Source: Tritrichomonas musculus
Taxonomy: Eukaryota > Parabasalia > Tritrichomonadida > Tritrichomonadidae
NCBI GenBank assembly: GCA_039105265.1
Contig: JAPFFF010000051.1
Coordinates: forward strand, 1,103,198-1,167,197
DNA: 64,000 bases
Reading direction: 5' to 3'
Positions 48,254-58,045 of the stretch are shown in pieces. The position numbers and the translations under genes are program-made. The stretch's first letter is position 1. Every line of letters starts with the position of its first letter. A model generated the notes under the pieces. It saw nothing but the letters and a program-made list of their open reading frames with translations. It did not search any database and was not told the DNA's origin.

Positions 48254-49903
48254 ATGGATGATTCATTAGAAGAAATTGAAGAAATTAAAAGTTATTGTCA
48301 AAACGTTCAAGAAATTCAAGAGTATACTTTGAATTATTTGAATGACCTAAATAGTGCTAACGATCAGAATAATTTAACAAAATTAATACAAGTACTGGAG
48401 AAACAAAATATAATCGAAAATGAGGAGACTTTTGGCCAATTTTTACGAATGATATCAAAGATTGGATTATACCATCGTCATATAAACAATTTTTACCCAA
48501 AAATAAACCGGATTATTTTGGAGTACAAAAATTTCATTAAAACCAACTATTCTAACGAAGATATTTTCAGCATTTTTCTCCACAATGAGCCGATTTTACT
48601 TTTTCTTTTGAAAGAAAAGATATTCCAGTTTGATGATGAGATCAAATTTCTACTTGTAAATAAAGATTACCAGGAACAACAAAACTTTTTCTTTTCAGCC
48701 GATATAAATGAAAAATATCAAGAGGAAGGACAAAATCACACCCAAATATGCCAAATCATCAGATCAGATGAGCTTCAATCATTTATTTCATACATTGAAC
48801 AAAATAACGTTCAACTGAGGTCAAATATTTCACCTTCGATATATGAAACAAACCTTTTCTTACGCAATCATAAAGAGACGTCATTAATTCAATACTCAGC
48901 ATTTTATGGTTCTTTTCAAATATTCAAATACATGGTTGAAAACCAGCCTGACATTTTAGATGAAACCGTCTGGGAATTCGCCTTTTATGGTGAAAACAAA
49001 CAAATCATTGATAACATTGAAAATCATAATATACCAATATCAAACAAAACAATTCGATCATGCATAATGAATTCAATTCGAAGTCATCAAAAAGACACTT
49101 TTGAGAAATTACTAAACCGTTTTTTAACAGAAAAAAATGAAGAAAAAGAAAAAGAAGAGATAAACCAAATCATTACGAAATATGATATGTTGAAATCTGC
49201 CATTCTTGCATTCAATTACAAGGTAATTGCTGAATACATTGAAAAAGTCAAAAAAAGTTTATACAAAATATTTCTGAAGGGGTGCAAATCTGGCCTCCAC
49301 CAGATAGTTGAATCATTGCTGTTTTTACCAAACTTGAATATAAATAACTGCTCAAGTCACGCTGGCTTACATTATGCATGCATGAACGGTGATTTATATC
49401 TTGTCAAATTACTATTGGCGATGCCAATAATTGATATAAATATAACTTCACATCATTGTATAATGAGCATTGAAAAAGAATTTGAAGGATTCACTCCTCT
49501 CGAGTTAGCAATTAGATATGGACATAATAGAATTGTTTTGCTTCTTCTTTCGAACGAAAAAATTAATATTAACAAAGGTTCACAATGGATTAAATCATTG
49601 CCTCTTTCAGTTGCAGTCAAATTCAACAACTTTTTTGCTGCCAAAGTTTTGCTTTCATTTGATGGAATCCAAATTAATTCTGCTACAAACGATCGGTTTT
49701 TAGCCAAAGAAAATAGAATTGTTGATGGAGGAGAAACTGCATTACATATTGCTTGCCAGTATAATCGTGTTGAATTCGTAAAACTTCTTTTGAAACATCC
49801 AAATATTGATATAAATCCAACTAATTGGGAAGACAAAAAACCTATAGATTTAACTGATAATGAAGAAATTAAAAGTTTACTTAATAATTATCAAACTCAA
49901 TAA
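48254..49903 (+). CDS. DUF3447/ankyrin protein, uninterrupted
   Basis: 549 residues, the only member of the family here that runs through without a break. N-terminal helical region, then IICQIIRSDELQSFIS-type unit, SIYETNLFLRN, LIQYSAFYGSFQIFKYM, TVWEFAFYGENKQIIDNIEN, and SIRSHQKDTFEKLL in place of the usual IKCHHND. Five ankyrin repeats follow without spacers (SGLHQIVESLLFLPNLNINN, GLHYACMNGDLYLVKLLLAM, TPLELAIRYGHNRIVLLLLS, LPLSVAVKFNNFFAAKVLLS, TALHIACQYNRVEFVKLLLK) and a short acidic end. It serves as the control for the broken paralogues: without a spacer the ankyrin repeats run on in phase. Ends in TAAA. Confidence 0.9.
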   Translation: MDDSLEEIEEIKSYCQNVQEIQEYTLNYLNDLNSANDQNNLTKLIQVLEKQNIIENEETFGQFLRMISKIGLYHRHINNFYPKINRIILEYKNFIKTNYSNEDIFSIFLHNEPILLFLLKEKIFQFDDEIKFLLVNKDYQEQQNFFFSADINEKYQEEGQNHTQICQIIRSDELQSFISYIEQNNVQLRSNISPSIYETNLFLRNHKETSLIQYSAFYGSFQIFKYMVENQPDILDETVWEFAFYGENKQIIDNIENHNIPISNKTIRSCIMNSIRSHQKDTFEKLLNRFLTEKNEEKEKEEINQIITKYDMLKSAILAFNYKVIAEYIEKVKKSLYKIFLKGCKSGLHQIVESLLFLPNLNINNCSSHAGLHYACMNGDLYLVKLLLAMPIIDINITSHHCIMSIEKEFEGFTPLELAIRYGHNRIVLLLLSNEKININKGSQWIKSLPLSVAVKFNNFFAAKVLLSFDGIQINSATNDRFLAKENRIVDGGETALHIACQYNRVEFVKLLLKHPNIDINPTNWEDKKPIDLTDNEEIKSLLNNYQTQ

Positions 49904-50359
49904 ATTATTAATCTTAAATTATAATATATAGATTTTTTTAGTGTTTAAAAATGATCTTTTTTGGCATTATAATCTCCTTTCATTCAGAGTGTGGATTGAT
50001 ATACTTAAATTCTGAAATTTTCAAATAAAATTAATGACTTTGCTTGATATGAGATACTAGTGAGATGACATGACATTTAGAAAATGTTCTTCAGAATTAG
50101 CTCCTTCATCAAGAAATCGAAGAATGATTTCTCAAAGGTTTTTTATTTCTGGGAAATTGTTGTCTTCTTTTTTAATTTATATAAATATTTATAATAATAA
50201 TATAATTGTTAGTTATATTTAAAATAACTTTAATTTTATGAAGATAAATTTATATTTTCAATGTCGAAATAACGATAGAATATTTAAATATTTAAATATT
50301 AACCAATAAGGTCAAATTTATAAAAAATAATTATTTTTTACCACGAATTTTAATAGATC
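49904..50359. other. intergenic region with a DUF3447 relic
   Basis: AT-rich apart from the minus-strand relic listed next. TATTTAAATATTTAAATATTAA near 50281 is a simple AT repeat. Confidence 0.5.
50060..50167 (-). pseudogene. N-terminal DUF3447 family relic
   Basis: About 36 codons on the minus strand read EDNNFPEIKNL, a stop, then EIILRFLDEGANSEEHFLNV. The latter aligns with the family N-terminus (ESLLEFIEDESNSEENFVQV in the gene at 19791). It is a short leftover of a further paralogue, opposite in strand to its two neighbours. Confidence 0.55.
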
Positions 50360-51460
50360 ATGAACACGCAAATTTTTTTGGATAAAATGAAAGATATACA
50401 AGCAAATATTCTTGAGTTTATTAACGACAATGAATCAGATTGCGAAAAAATTGTCAAAATATTTGATGATCAAATAATTAGAGAAAATCAACATGAACTC
50501 AAGACAGTACTACATTTACTTGTTAAAATTTGCAATAATTACCGCCGTACTCCTTCTTTTTTCCTCAAAATTGACCAAATTTTGTCATATTTTAAAAACG
50601 ACATTCTAAAATATTTTTCAAATATAGAAATATTCAATATTTTCAAGAGCAACAAAAGAATACTTCTATTTCTTATTGAAGAAAAAGTTATTTTAATTGA
50701 CAATTATGTTGTTAAAAAAATGATGAAAGAGAAATACAGAGAAATGAAATATCCAGAGTACTTTTTCCCAGAAATCGAATTTTTCCTTGATGTAGAAACA
50801 AAAGCGGCCATTAAAGACGATATCGAAAATCAGCTTTCAAGCAACTTTAATGAAAAAAGAAAAAATGGAGAGAATGATAACTTTATTTGTCAATTAATCA
50901 AAGATGATCTAATTAAGGAATTTGCATCTTTTATTAGTAGAAATAATATGCAACTGGACAGTTTAATTGAACCGTCAATTTTTGAGACAAATTCATTTTT
51001 GTTAAAGAATAAAGCGACAACACTTATTGAATATGCAGCATTTATGAGTGCAAATGAAATTTTTGACTTTTTGAGATTAAGCCAAGTCAAATTAACACCA
51101 TCGTTATGGTTATATTCAATTCATGGCCAGAACGCAGACATGATTCATCTTCTTGAGGACAATCACGTTAAACCTAACGAAGTTTCATATAAAGAATGCC
51201 TGAAAGAGTCTATTAAATGTCATTACAATGATCTTGTAAAATACATTTTTAATAAATATTTGGAAACTGAAGAAAAATCATTTGACACATTTATTCAGAG
51301 CATCAAATATTTCAATTTTGAATTCATTCAAAATGACTTCATCAATGAAACATCTTTTTTTTATCTTTGCCGATATGATTACTCTCCACTTGTTGATGCA
51401 ATTTTGAAGAACAAGCATGAAGATATAAATAAATTAATAATTCTTAATCATTTTTTTTAA
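50360..51460 (+). CDS. DUF3447/ankyrin protein, N-terminal part
   Basis: 366 residues: IQANILEFINDNESDCEKIV, FNIFKSNKRILLFLIEEKVI, EKRKNGENDNFICQLIKDD, SIFETNSFLLKN, LIEYAAFMSANEIFDFL, SLWLYSIHGQNADMIHLLED and the signature ESIKCHYNDLVKYIF. It ends at KHEDINKLIILNHFF; the last residues fall in the spacer. An ankyrin unit follows from 51521. Closest in sequence to the gene at 19791. The tandem transposon array begins 390 bases beyond its end. Confidence 0.86.
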   Translation: MNTQIFLDKMKDIQANILEFINDNESDCEKIVKIFDDQIIRENQHELKTVLHLLVKICNNYRRTPSFFLKIDQILSYFKNDILKYFSNIEIFNIFKSNKRILLFLIEEKVILIDNYVVKKMMKEKYREMKYPEYFFPEIEFFLDVETKAAIKDDIENQLSSNFNEKRKNGENDNFICQLIKDDLIKEFASFISRNNMQLDSLIEPSIFETNSFLLKNKATTLIEYAAFMSANEIFDFLRLSQVKLTPSLWLYSIHGQNADMIHLLEDNHVKPNEVSYKECLKESIKCHYNDLVKYIFNKYLETEEKSFDTFIQSIKYFNFEFIQNDFINETSFFYLCRYDYSPLVDAILKNKHEDINKLIILNHFF

Positions 51461-51520
51461 TTATCCTCCTGGCTACTTTTCAAGTAGATATGCAATTTTA
51501 ATTTTTTTATTTATCATTCA

Positions 51521-51643
51521 GCATTGCATGATGCATCAGAAAAAGGAAATATTGAAATAATTAAACTTCTTTTAAACGAAAAAGGTATAGATGTAAATAA
51601 TCCAAGTTGCGAAATTCCAATCAAAATTAAATATATATCATGA
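51521..51643 (+). pseudogene. ankyrin module downstream of the DUF3447 gene
   Basis: Preceded by TTATCATTCAG (an acceptor-like AG at 51520-51521), the frame reads ALHDASEKGNIEIIKLLLNE, KGIDVNNPSC, then a stop at 51641. It is the expected next ankyrin repeat of the gene, separated from it by about 75 bases of spacer. No GT donor is visible at the exon edge (AATAAATTAATAATTC). Confidence 0.6.
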
Positions 51644-51847
51644 TAATGATAAACATAAAATTAATATACAATAAATTCAATGGAATTTCCTCCAATCATT
51701 TCATACGATTATAAATATTTGATTGTTTTATAAAATTAAAAAAGTGTTATTTAAATGAAATTTTCACACCAATATTATTTAATTCGGTGGTTAATTTGTA
51801 TTTTGAACATAATTGTTTTATAATTACTTTAATGATATTTCTTTGAT

Positions 51848-52806
51848 GAACATAGGAAACTCTCATAATCTTTTGAAATTAATATATAATAAAGTATATC
51901 ATATTATAAGAATATTTTAATAGAAAACATTTTCCCAATTTTGCGTATATACTGAGATATGATTAAAGAAAGTTGCCAAAATTGAGAGGAATTTCTATTC
52001 AAATGTAGTATAATTTTGTAATTGATTTTTCTCGAAAATTTGGCGGACGATTTTTCTAAAAATTTAATATAATATATAATGCAATATATACTACTATTTA
52101 AGATAAATGTAATATACCGGTCATTCGTTGGCTCTGTTCTGGAATCGTTTTTTCCAAAAAAAATCGTAAAATCGGCTAAAAATAGTGTAAATCGCTTTAT
52201 CTCGGGATATATACTTATAATGCGCAATTTTTTTGCTTAATCGTGTTTTTAACATCATAATAAGAAAAATAACCAATTTTTGGGTAAAAATATTGAATTT
52301 TGGCCGATATTGTTAGTAACGAGTTTTTTTGTATTTTTATCTTAATATAAAAAATCTCATTCTTCACGGATAGGAGTTTTTGGTTATTACTCTATATACA
52401 ATAAACATACAATCCTATAATTTTATAATCATATACAATACAGTAATGCAATTATTGTTATACTGATTATGTAGGTACACCTATTTTTTTTTCTGACATT
52501 TAATGCAAAAATACAGAAATCAAATTTTTGAAATATATTTTATAAATAACTCGATGCAAAGCGAAGCTAATAAAAATATAACAATTGATATATATTAAGA
52601 TGCTTGCAATATATATTCTTATAATACCATAAATTTTGAAACATTTTTACATTTACGTCTGGAGACTCGTTATGAAAATCACAACTTTTTGAAAGACTCT
52701 CCGCCGCGATTTCGCTTAAAATCTGAAATCATCAATAACTGTCTATGGTGAGTATATATTATTAATTTCGAAGCATATCGACATATCTCGAGAGTTTCCT
52801 ATGTTC
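51848..52806. other. transposon unit's leader segment, no supported gene
   Basis: 959 bases bounded by GAACATAGGAAACTCTC and its exact complement (17 bp). A 107-codon minus-strand frame within it lacks an ATG and is AT-noise-like. Related motifs GTATATACTGAGATA and TATATCCCGAGATA occur in opposite orientations near 51944 and 52205. The same segment recurs in each unit. Confidence 0.6.
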
Positions 52807-52816
52807 TATATTTTTT
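52790..52816 (+). repeat. inverted terminal-type repeat, left of transposase segment
   Basis: GAGAGTTTCCTATGTTCTATA at 52790, mirrored exactly by the complement ending at 54963; five T follow in both after one mismatch. These 21 perfect bases enclose the 2,174-bp transposase segment (52790-54963) and are the best candidate terminal inverted repeats. Repeated in each unit. Confidence 0.7.
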
Positions 52817-52887
52817 TAAAATTTTTGACATATCATAAAATATTCAAATATTTCTATATATAAAAAGTGAAATGAAAAAATTATCTT

Positions 52888-54864
52888 TTATTCAGAATCA
52901 TCATCATTAACCAAGTTATTCAACTGCTCATCAGCATTCCAAAATATCATGTTGTTCAAGCCAGCTGTTTTTATCATGCCCGTTGATTTGGTAGAAATTG
53001 AACGTCGATTTTTTTCATAAAAATTCCCCAAAATCCCACTTAACTCTTGAAATGGCATTTTTCTTGGCTTTGGATCGATTAACTTCAATAATGGCATTTT
53101 TCTTACAATTTGAACATTCTTCCAAAGGTACAATGCTTGCCGAAGATAGTAAATTATTGGACGTTCTTCAACTGGAGTGTTGTCAAAAATTTTCTTCCCA
53201 CTGTCACTTCGTGATTCTGGAACTTTTTCTTCAATAGGCATGTTCTTGTACAATTCGTGCTCCAATAGAATGTATTTCATTGATTTCTGGAAATTCACGT
53301 GGCTGTCATCTTTTTTATTATGCCTCCGAACATTTGCAAAATTGTGTTCTTGGTAGTGTGAACTGCATGCACCTGTATCAATAGCTTCTTCAGTGATTAT
53401 TTGAGATGCAATTCCAATTGCAGTAAATATGTATTGTTTACACCAATTATCTGTGAAACATCTCATTTTCTTATATGTATTGGGCTGCACACGATAGATC
53501 TTTAAGTTGTGTTCAATGACATATTGTTGCATAAGATAATAAATCAATACAATACTTGCACCAAGTAAAAGATAGTCAATAGTCTCTTGCCGACTTAGTG
53601 AATTCCTGAATAGTGCCTCTAGTAAGAGTGTAGAAGGAAGCATTGATAAAAGTAAATAAAAGTCTTCGTCATCAATTATTTTTTGAATTGTTTGTAAAGT
53701 AAACAATTTTTTTGGGAGGTCATCTTCCATTTTACGTCCTTTGTTGTTATCCAATAAGTAAGGAGCAATTCCAATAGTTTTTAAATCTTCTGCAGACCGT
53801 GTTTCATAAGAATCATATGGAGAAACTAGGAATTCTTCAAGAGAGGATTTTCTGTAACGATCTCTTTTTGTCAGGTGCAATGGATCTGAAAAATGAATTA
53901 ATACTGCAAATATTTTAATTATACCAACAGCACCAAGACTTAGGAATCTTTCGAAGTTACCAATAATTTTGTCGATGAATATATTTGCATATATGCTATA
54001 AGTGTTGTCACCATCAGTGCCTAATCCGATAATACTTATGTTTTTTGGCATGAGTGATATGATCGATTCAATTTTTTCGCGTAACTCTTGTGTTGCCTTA
54101 CCTGACGTCGACGGAATACATGCAATTGGAAACTGTTTAAATTCTGGATTTAATGGTGCAAATGTCATACCGAATTCTGCTTGTATCACTGAGTTATAAT
54201 TTAATTTAATAAATTCTAAAAATTCGTTGTCATCATTAATAAATGTTTCTGCTAATTCTGGATCGATCTCTTTGAGATTTAGCACGCCATCAATCCTACC
54301 ATTTTTGTTTACTTTGACATACGGTGTAACATATGCAGCATCAACCATGATAACTCCTTTTCCAGTAAAATTATTTGGTAAAAACCTTGACATGATATTC
54401 AAAATATTTTGTATATCGCCATTAAAAATGTCGTCATGTATTCCTAAATTAGCGAGAGCTTGCTTTCTATATGTTGAAGCAGTTTTATATGTTGGAAACA
54501 ATAAATTGGTATTTAAAATATTGAAGTAATGTGGACTCATCATGCTTAACAGTGCAAAGAATTCGTGAAGTCCATCATAACGTCTTCCTTGAGGAAATTT
54601 TGTTATATTATCCCATGTAGCGCCGATGAATCTTAATACTATTGGACTAATATTAATCGTTTTTTGTTTGTCTTCTGGTATATTCAATTTAATTTTCTGT
54701 AAGTCTGCTATTTGTCTTTTTAGCCTTGTATTCTCCAAAATTAACCTTTCATTTTCACCTTGTAATCTTTGATTGTCTTCTAAGAGCTTTTCGTAAGTTT
54801 GCTGAGATCTTGCTTTTGCTCCTGTTTCGGGAGTAAACCATGATGGATTTCGCTTAGGCGCCAT
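52888..54864 (-). CDS. DDE-like transposase, copy 1
   Basis: 658 residues. Residues 15-58 are a leucine-zipper-like coiled coil (ENERLILENTRLKRQIADLQ). A likely DDE core follows: VIMVDAAYV (D175), IGLGTDGDNTY (D284/D286), FSDPLHLTKRDRYR (D327, H330) and SSHYQEHNFANVRR (E506). The SDPLHLxKRxR and ExxFAxxR patterns recall transposases of eukaryotic DNA elements with a long insert between the second and third acids, such as P-element/THAP9-type; the family is not certain. It would cut and join element ends. There are no zinc fingers and no chromodomain. The three intact copies are the same. Confidence 0.75.
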   Translation of the reverse strand: MAPKRNPSWFTPETGAKARSQQTYEKLLEDNQRLQGENERLILENTRLKRQIADLQKIKLNIPEDKQKTINISPIVLRFIGATWDNITKFPQGRRYDGLHEFFALLSMMSPHYFNILNTNLLFPTYKTASTYRKQALANLGIHDDIFNGDIQNILNIMSRFLPNNFTGKGVIMVDAAYVTPYVKVNKNGRIDGVLNLKEIDPELAETFINDDNEFLEFIKLNYNSVIQAEFGMTFAPLNPEFKQFPIACIPSTSGKATQELREKIESIISLMPKNISIIGLGTDGDNTYSIYANIFIDKIIGNFERFLSLGAVGIIKIFAVLIHFSDPLHLTKRDRYRKSSLEEFLVSPYDSYETRSAEDLKTIGIAPYLLDNNKGRKMEDDLPKKLFTLQTIQKIIDDEDFYLLLSMLPSTLLLEALFRNSLSRQETIDYLLLGASIVLIYYLMQQYVIEHNLKIYRVQPNTYKKMRCFTDNWCKQYIFTAIGIASQIITEEAIDTGACSSHYQEHNFANVRRHNKKDDSHVNFQKSMKYILLEHELYKNMPIEEKVPESRSDSGKKIFDNTPVEERPIIYYLRQALYLWKNVQIVRKMPLLKLIDPKPRKMPFQELSGILGNFYEKNRRSISTKSTGMIKTAGLNNMIFWNADEQLNNLVNDDDSE

Positions 54865-54946
54865 TAAAAAAAAATGATTCTATATTGAAAATTTCAGAGG
54901 TTTTTAAATTTGAAAGGAAAAAAAAGCATGACCACGAAAAATTATA

Positions 54947-57900
54947 GAACATAGGAAACTCTCATAATCTTTTGAAATTAATATATAATAAAGTATATCA
55001 TATTATAAGAATATTTTAATAGAAAACATTTTCCCAATTTTGCGTATATACTGAGATATGATTAAAGAAAGTTGCCAAAATTGAGAGGAATTTCTATTCA
55101 AATGTAGTATAATTTTGTAATTGATTTTTCTCGAAAATTTGGCGGACGATTTTTCTAAAAATTTAATATAATATATAATGCAATATATACTACTATTTAA
55201 GATAAATGTAATATACCGGTCATTCGTTGGCTCTGTTCTGGAATCGTTTTTTCCAAAAAAAATCGTAAAATCGGCTAAAAATAGTGTAAATCGCTTTATC
55301 TCGGGATATATACTTATAATGCGCAATTTTTTTGCTTAATCGTGTTTTTAACATCATAATAAGAAAAATAACCAATTTTTGGGTAAAAATATTGAATTTT
55401 GGCCGATATTGTTAGTAACGAGTTTTTTTGTATTTTTATCTTAATATAAAAAATCTCATTCTTCACGGATAGGAGTTTTTGGTTATTACTCTATATACAA
55501 TAAACATACAATCCTATAATTTTATAATCATATACAATACAGTAATGCAATTATTGTTATACTGATTATGTAGGTACACCTATTTTTTTTTCTGACATTT
55601 AATGCAAAAATACAGAAATCAAATTTTTGAAATATATTTTATAAATAACTCGATGCAAAGCGAAGCTAATAAAAATATAACAATTGATATATATTAAGAT
55701 GCTTGCAATATATATTCTTATAATACCATAAATTTTGAAACATTTTTACATTTACGTCTGGAGACTCGTTATGAAAATCACAACTTTTTGAAAGACTCTC
55801 CGCCGCGATTTCGCTTAAAATCTGAAATCATCAATAACTGTCTATGGTGAGTATATATTATTAATTTCGAAGCATATCGACATATCTCGAGAGTTTCCTA
55901 TGTTCTATATTTTTTTAAAATTTTTGACATATCATAAAATATTCAAATATTTCTATATATAAAAAGTGAAATGAAAAAATTATCTTTTATTCAGAATCAT
56001 CATCATTAACCAAGTTATTCAACTGCTCATCAGCATTCCAAAATATCATGTTGTTCAAGCCAGCTGTTTTTATCATGCCCGTTGATTTGGTAGAAATTGA
56101 ACGTCGATTTTTTTCATAAAAATTCCCCAAAATCCCACTTAACTCTTGAAATGGCATTTTTCTTGGCTTTGGATCGATTAACTTCAATAATGGCATTTTT
56201 CTTACAATTTGAACATTCTTCCAAAGGTACAATGCTTGCCGAAGATAGTAAATTATTGGACGTTCTTCAACTGGAGTGTTGTCAAAAATTTTCTTCCCAC
56301 TGTCACTTCGTGATTCTGGAACTTTTTCTTCAATAGGCATGTTCTTGTACAATTCGTGCTCCAATAGAATGTATTTCATTGATTTCTGGAAATTCACGTG
56401 GCTGTCATCTTTTTTATTATGCCTCCGAACATTTGCAAAATTGTGTTCTTGGTAGTGTGAACTGCATGCACCTGTATCAATAGCTTCTTCAGTGATTATT
56501 TGAGATGCAATTCCAATTGCAGTAAATATGTATTGTTTACACCAATTATCTGTGAAACATCTCATTTTCTTATATGTATTGGGCTGCACACGATAGATCT
56601 TTAAGTTGTGTTCAATGACATATTGTTGCATAAGATAATAAATCAATACAATACTTGCACCAAGTAAAAGATAGTCAATAGTCTCTTGCCGACTTAGTGA
56701 ATTCCTGAATAGTGCCTCTAGTAAGAGTGTAGAAGGAAGCATTGATAAAAGTAAATAAAAGTCTTCGTCATCAATTATTTTTTGAATTGTTTGTAAAGTA
56801 AACAATTTTTTTGGGAGGTCATCTTCCATTTTACGTCCTTTGTTGTTATCCAATAAGTAAGGAGCAATTCCAATAGTTTTTAAATCTTCTGCAGACCGTG
56901 TTTCATAAGAATCATATGGAGAAACTAGGAATTCTTCAAGAGAGGATTTTCTGTAACGATCTCTTTTTGTCAGGTGCAATGGATCTGAAAAATGAATTAA
57001 TACTGCAAATATTTTAATTATACCAACAGCACCAAGACTTAGGAATCTTTCGAAGTTACCAATAATTTTGTCGATGAATATATTTGCATATATGCTATAA
57101 GTGTTGTCACCATCAGTGCCTAATCCGATAATACTTATGTTTTTTGGCATGAGTGATATGATCGATTCAATTTTTTCGCGTAACTCTTGTGTTGCCTTAC
57201 CTGACGTCGACGGAATACATGCAATTGGAAACTGTTTAAATTCTGGATTTAATGGTGCAAATGTCATACCGAATTCTGCTTGTATCACTGAGTTATAATT
57301 TAATTTAATAAATTCTAAAAATTCGTTGTCATCATTAATAAATGTTTCTGCTAATTCTGGATCGATCTCTTTGAGATTTAGCACGCCATCAATCCTACCA
57401 TTTTTGTTTACTTTGACATACGGTGTAACATATGCAGCATCAACCATGATAACTCCTTTTCCAGTAAAATTATTTGGTAAAAACCTTGACATGATATTCA
57501 AAATATTTTGTATATCGCCATTAAAAATGTCGTCATGTATTCCTAAATTAGCGAGAGCTTGCTTTCTATATGTTGAAGCAGTTTTATATGTTGGAAACAA
57601 TAAATTGGTATTTAAAATATTGAAGTAATGTGGACTCATCATGCTTAACAGTGCAAAGAATTCGTGAAGTCCATCATAACGTCTTCCTTGAGGAAATTTT
57701 GTTATATTATCCCATGTAGCGCCGATGAATCTTAATACTATTGGACTAATATTAATCGTTTTTTGTTTGTCTTCTGGTATATTCAATTTAATTTTCTGTA
57801 AGTCTGCTATTTGTCTTTTTAGCCTTGTATTCTCCAAAATTAACCTTTCATTTTCACCTTGTAATCTTTGATTGTCTTCTAAGAGCTTTTCGTAAGTTTG

Positions 57901-58045
57901 CTGAGATCTTGCTTTTGCTCCTGTTTCGGGAGTAAACCATGATGGATTTCGCTTAGGCGCCATTAAAAAAAAATGATTCTATATTGAAAATTTCAGAGGT
58001 TTTTAAATTTGAAAGGAAAAAAAAGCATGACCACGAAAAATTATA
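54947..58045 (-). mobile_element. 3,099-bp transposon unit, copy 2
   Basis: Same order and length as copy 1, abutting it directly at GAACATAGG. There is no target duplication or filler between units, so these are not independent insertions. Confidence 0.88.
55987..57963 (-). CDS. DDE-like transposase, copy 2
   Basis: The product equals that of copy 1 in all 658 residues; coordinates are shifted by exactly 3,099. Intact and preceded by the same upstream bases (CGCCATTAAAAAAAA on the plus strand). Confidence 0.78.
   Translation of the reverse strand: MAPKRNPSWFTPETGAKARSQQTYEKLLEDNQRLQGENERLILENTRLKRQIADLQKIKLNIPEDKQKTINISPIVLRFIGATWDNITKFPQGRRYDGLHEFFALLSMMSPHYFNILNTNLLFPTYKTASTYRKQALANLGIHDDIFNGDIQNILNIMSRFLPNNFTGKGVIMVDAAYVTPYVKVNKNGRIDGVLNLKEIDPELAETFINDDNEFLEFIKLNYNSVIQAEFGMTFAPLNPEFKQFPIACIPSTSGKATQELREKIESIISLMPKNISIIGLGTDGDNTYSIYANIFIDKIIGNFERFLSLGAVGIIKIFAVLIHFSDPLHLTKRDRYRKSSLEEFLVSPYDSYETRSAEDLKTIGIAPYLLDNNKGRKMEDDLPKKLFTLQTIQKIIDDEDFYLLLSMLPSTLLLEALFRNSLSRQETIDYLLLGASIVLIYYLMQQYVIEHNLKIYRVQPNTYKKMRCFTDNWCKQYIFTAIGIASQIITEEAIDTGACSSHYQEHNFANVRRHNKKDDSHVNFQKSMKYILLEHELYKNMPIEEKVPESRSDSGKKIFDNTPVEERPIIYYLRQALYLWKNVQIVRKMPLLKLIDPKPRKMPFQELSGILGNFYEKNRRSISTKSTGMIKTAGLNNMIFWNADEQLNNLVNDDDSE

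Larger units (their letters stand above)
51848..54946 (-). mobile_element. 3,099-bp transposon unit, copy 1
   Basis: The unit begins GAACATAGGAAACTCTC at 51848, the point where similarity to the later units starts. It holds about 940 bases without a supported gene, the inverted core at 52790-52806, and one transposase-like gene on the minus strand. Flanking DNA to the left (TTTCTTTGAT) is host sequence next to the DUF3447 gene. The next unit follows with nothing between. Confidence 0.85.

Noticed and set aside
51904-52227. 107-codon minus-strand frame repeated in every transposon unit
   Set aside because: It opens with TTG, is rich in Ile/Phe/Lys, and has no ATG; its repetition only reflects the repeat unit.
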